64,000 nt of DNA from DASQEH01 sp038237745 (GTDB lineage: Bacteria; Actinomycetota; Actinomycetes; Propionibacteriales; Nocardioidaceae): assembly GCA_038237745.1 (NCBI GenBank), contig JBBRYJ010000008.1, positions 62,001-126,000 of the forward strand, read 5' to 3'. This document shows positions 61,981 through 64,000 of this stretch, one piece after another (the stretch's first letter is position 1; the number at the start of each line of letters is the position of its first letter). The notes below the pieces were generated by a model. The model made no database searches. It had not been told where the DNA came from and worked only from the letters and a program-made list of their open reading frames with translations. Both the position numbers and the translations under genes were made by a program.

Positions 61981-62208
61981 TCAGCCGTGGTGCGGAGGTA
62001 CGTCCCGGCGCAGCTCGCGGTCGCGAAGCGGCTCCCGGCGGCTCGGTGACCGGTCCTCGCTGTCGGACTCGTCGCGCGTCGTGTCGGGAAGCACGTCTCC
62101 GAAGACCTCGTCGAGCGCGGCCTTCGACCTGCCCGACGCCGGACGTACAGACGCCGTCGGGTCACCGTCGGGCGCTTGCCCCAGGCTGTTTGCTGGGCCG
62201 GGGGTCAC
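61981..62208 (-). CDS. Small conserved hydrophilic protein, unknown function
   Basis: A 75-residue protein from GTG 62208, which overlaps the epimerase stop as GTGA; the frame also reaches back to 62232. It is highly charged with SKAALDEVFGDVLPDTTRDE in the middle and RDVPPHHG at the end, a form I recognise from small actinobacterial hypothetical proteins in this neighbourhood. No domain is known. The coupled start supports it as a real gene. Confidence 0.6.
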   Translation of the reverse strand: MTPGPANSLGQAPDGDPTASVRPASGRSKAALDEVFGDVLPDTTRDESDSEDRSPSRREPLRDRELRRDVPPHHG

Positions 62209-63107
62209 CTCAGGGCCAGACCGCTCAACCACGACGGGTCGAAGACGTAGTGAATGGGCTTCCAGCCGGTCGCCACGTGGAGCTTGTCAGACGACACGCG
62301 GTGGGAGCGCGTCAGGAGCTCGAGCCTCTCTCCGGCAACCTTCACCACCAGCCTGGGCATGAAGCCGATGTCCGGGTGACCGACGAACTCTCCGAACGCG
62401 CGCGTCATCTCGTCACGTCGTACGGGCTCAGCGCCCACGTTGTAGACGCCGCCAGGGGCGGTGAGCACCGCTGCCACAGCTGAGCCGGCGTCCTCCGGAT
62501 GCACGACATGGGCCCACCCGTGCGGGTCTCCGAGCCCGATGGCTCTCCCAGCCCTGGCCTGCATGACACGCCACCGGGTCATGCCGTCGTCACCGATCAG
62601 CTGGCCGAAGCGCAGGATGACCGGTGCATGCGACGCACTCTCGAAGGCCGCGGCGTTGGCCTCGGCGACGGCCGAGGGCTCGGCCGCGCGGGTCACCGAC
62701 AGCGGGTTGTCCTCGGTGATCCAGTCATCTCCGGCATCGGCGTACAGGAAGGAGACACTCTCCTGCACGAGGCGTCGGACACCCGCATCCTTGGCTGCCC
62801 TGGCGACGGCGGCGGACCCTTCCGTTCGTAGCCGGTCGTTGACCTTCCAGGCGCCTCGGCGCATTCCGGCGCGGCCGACGGGGATGTGCGTGACGAGGTT
62901 GCAGACGGCGTCGAAACCGCGCATCGCCTCGCTCATCTGCTCGATGTCGAAGAGCGACGCCGTGCTGGCGTCGGCACCGAGAGCGCGGACCGTGGCCGCC
63001 TTGGCCGCTGTCCGGGCCAGTCCGGTGACCTGGTGTCCGTCGGCGAGCATCGAGGCGATGGCGGCACGCCCGAGCACACCCGTCGCGCCAGTGACGAAGA
63101 CCCGCAC
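62205..63107 (-). CDS. NAD(P)-dependent epimerase / nucleoside-diphosphate-sugar reductase-like (extended SDR)
   Basis: 300 residues from GTG 63107, with GGAGG nine bases upstream. Rossmann NAD(P) loop VRVFVTGATGVLGRAAIASM at the start, GFDAVCNLVTHIPVGRAGMR, VQESVSFLYAD in place of the usual YxxxK, and a C-terminal substrate domain (GGVYNVGAEPVRRDEMTRAF). The usual catalytic Tyr-x-x-x-Lys is not evident, so it may bind rather than convert a sugar nucleotide or act in another way. Upstream of the small gene. Confidence 0.85.
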   Translation of the reverse strand: MRVFVTGATGVLGRAAIASMLADGHQVTGLARTAAKAATVRALGADASTASLFDIEQMSEAMRGFDAVCNLVTHIPVGRAGMRRGAWKVNDRLRTEGSAAVARAAKDAGVRRLVQESVSFLYADAGDDWITEDNPLSVTRAAEPSAVAEANAAAFESASHAPVILRFGQLIGDDGMTRWRVMQARAGRAIGLGDPHGWAHVVHPEDAGSAVAAVLTAPGGVYNVGAEPVRRDEMTRAFGEFVGHPDIGFMPRLVVKVAGERLELLTRSHRVSSDKLHVATGWKPIHYVFDPSWLSGLALR

Positions 63108-63304
63108 GGCAACACCTCCACGTCCGCCTAGATAACGAGACGATAACAGACGGATATCACAGAATGAGACGACTCGGAGGCGAAAGACTCGAGGCGGTAG
63201 GGCTGGCCTGGTTCGCAGTCCGGGCCTGACGGGCGAAGTCTCGTGTGCCACTGAGGTGGCCGCCCGACGTCGACACCTACGCATCGATCCAGCAGACTTC
63301 CGGC

Positions 63305-64000
63305 ATGGCACACGAGCGCGCGGGCCAACCTGCGCAACCCCAGGACCTGATCGACGTCGATGAGGTCATCAGCGCTTACTACAACATCGTGCCGGATCCC
63401 TCCGACCCCGACCAGCGCGTGGTTTTCGGTACGTCGGGGCACCGGGGCACGAGTCTCGACGGTGCCTTCAACGAGGCGCACATCGCCGCGATGACGCAGG
63501 CAATCTGCGACTACCGCACGGCACAGGGATACACCGGACCGCTGTTCGTCGGGAAGGACCCGCATGCCTTGTCCGGACCGGCATGGGAGACCGCGGTCGG
63601 AGTGCTCGTGGCCAACGGTGTCGACGTTCGGGTCGACTCCGCAGACGGGTTCACACCGACACCCGCCGTCTCCCTAGCGATCCTGGCGGCAAACGAAGAC
63701 GGGGGCACCGCAGACGGCATCGTCGTCACGCCGTCGCACAACCCGCCCCGCGACGGCGGCTTCAAGTACAACCCTCCTCATGGCGGTCCGGCCGGCACCG
63801 ACGCCACCACCGCCATCGCGGACCGGGCCAACGAGCTGCTCGAGGCGAAGCTCTCGGGGGTCTCCCGCGTGGAACTCGAGCAGGCAACAGCCGCCGTGAC
63901 TGCCTACGACTTCATGGCGGCCTACGTCGAGGACCTTGCTGCAGTTGTCGACCTCGAGGCCATCCGGTCGGCCGGTATCCGGATCGGGGCGGACCCCCTC
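63305..64000 (+). CDS. pgm: Phosphoglucomutase (alpha-D-glucose phosphate specific), N-terminal part
   Basis: The frame is open from ATG 63305 to the right edge (232 residues visible). Features: DLIDVDEVISAYYNIVPDPS, VVFGTSGHRGTSLDGAFNEA, LFVGKDPHALSGPAWETAVG and the catalytic phospho-Ser in DGIVVTPSHNPPRDGG. It interconverts glucose 6- and 1-phosphate, feeding the UDPGP enzyme. The rest lies outside. The gap of about 198 bp to the divergent epimerase holds its promoter. Confidence 0.95.
   Translation, partial: MAHERAGQPAQPQDLIDVDEVISAYYNIVPDPSDPDQRVVFGTSGHRGTSLDGAFNEAHIAAMTQAICDYRTAQGYTGPLFVGKDPHALSGPAWETAVGVLVANGVDVRVDSADGFTPTPAVSLAILAANEDGGTADGIVVTPSHNPPRDGGFKYNPPHGGPAGTDATTAIADRANELLEAKLSGVSRVELEQATAAVTAYDFMAAYVEDLAAVVDLEAIRSAGIRIGADPL

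Overview
The window is high-GC DNA from an Actinomycete. Its backbone follows the order of the Mycobacterium tuberculosis Rv0990-Rv1024 block: ftsB, eno, mazG, mfd, pth, rplY, prs, glmU, then ispE, rsmA, rpfB, tatD, metG, rsmI and pmt, and at the other end a FmdB-type gene, 5-FCL, a UDP-glucose pyrophosphorylase, moeA/glp, rimJ and glpR/sepX. Other Actinomycete traits are tRNA-Gln just upstream of glmU, a G5-domain Rpf, frequent GTG starts and 4-base GTGA/ATGA gene overlaps. The long eukaryote-like UDPGP enzyme argues against Mycobacterium itself. I cannot place the genus.

Layout. 1-11,966 (mostly minus): cell division, glycolysis, nucleotide clean-up, transcription-coupled repair, translation and precursor synthesis (ftsB-eno-mazG-lipoprotein-mfd; cysQ; pth-rplY; prs-glmU-tRNA-Gln). 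12,140-18,435: a fatty-acid desaturase with a TetR gene, then a tam-VOC-deaminase operon facing a divergent MarR gene (tamR) across two operator-like palindromes, then an ABC-F ATPase. 18,540-31,397: ispE-rsmA-rpfB, an MBL-fold hydrolase, a GGT-like hydrolase, metG-tatD, a sulfotransferase, rsmI and pmt. 31,445-34,616: a Zur-boxed zinc uptake operon ending in zur itself. 34,750-43,754: a frameshifted gamma-glutamyltransferase, a proline iminopeptidase and a complete five-gene peptide ABC transporter.

43,900-52,170 is accessory. A decaying stretch (broken DUF1905, GNAT and methyltransferase genes, a DUF1059 gene, a scrap of integrase C-terminus) leads into a 5.2-kb element flanked by a perfect 47-bp direct repeat. 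The right-hand repeat is the 3' half of an intact tRNA-Ala(CGC) gene. The element carries two ArsR-family repressors, a CDF metal exporter, a DUF305 lipoprotein and a PF03773-type permease, beside a broken tyrosine integrase. It looks like a metal-handling island that has lost its own mobility.

52,247-64,000 returns to the backbone: glpR/sepX, rimJ (interrupted by an in-frame TGA), moaB-moaC-moeA/glp, UDPGP, 5-FCL, a penicillin-acylase-family enzyme, a CIRCE-preceded zinc-ribbon gene resembling the redox chaperone Ruc, a SAF-domain protein, an epimerase with a small downstream gene, and the start of phosphoglucomutase, which runs off the right edge.

Several otherwise conserved genes carry single lesions (VOC, GGT, rimJ). 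These may be true mutations or sequence errors, and the annotation marks each one.
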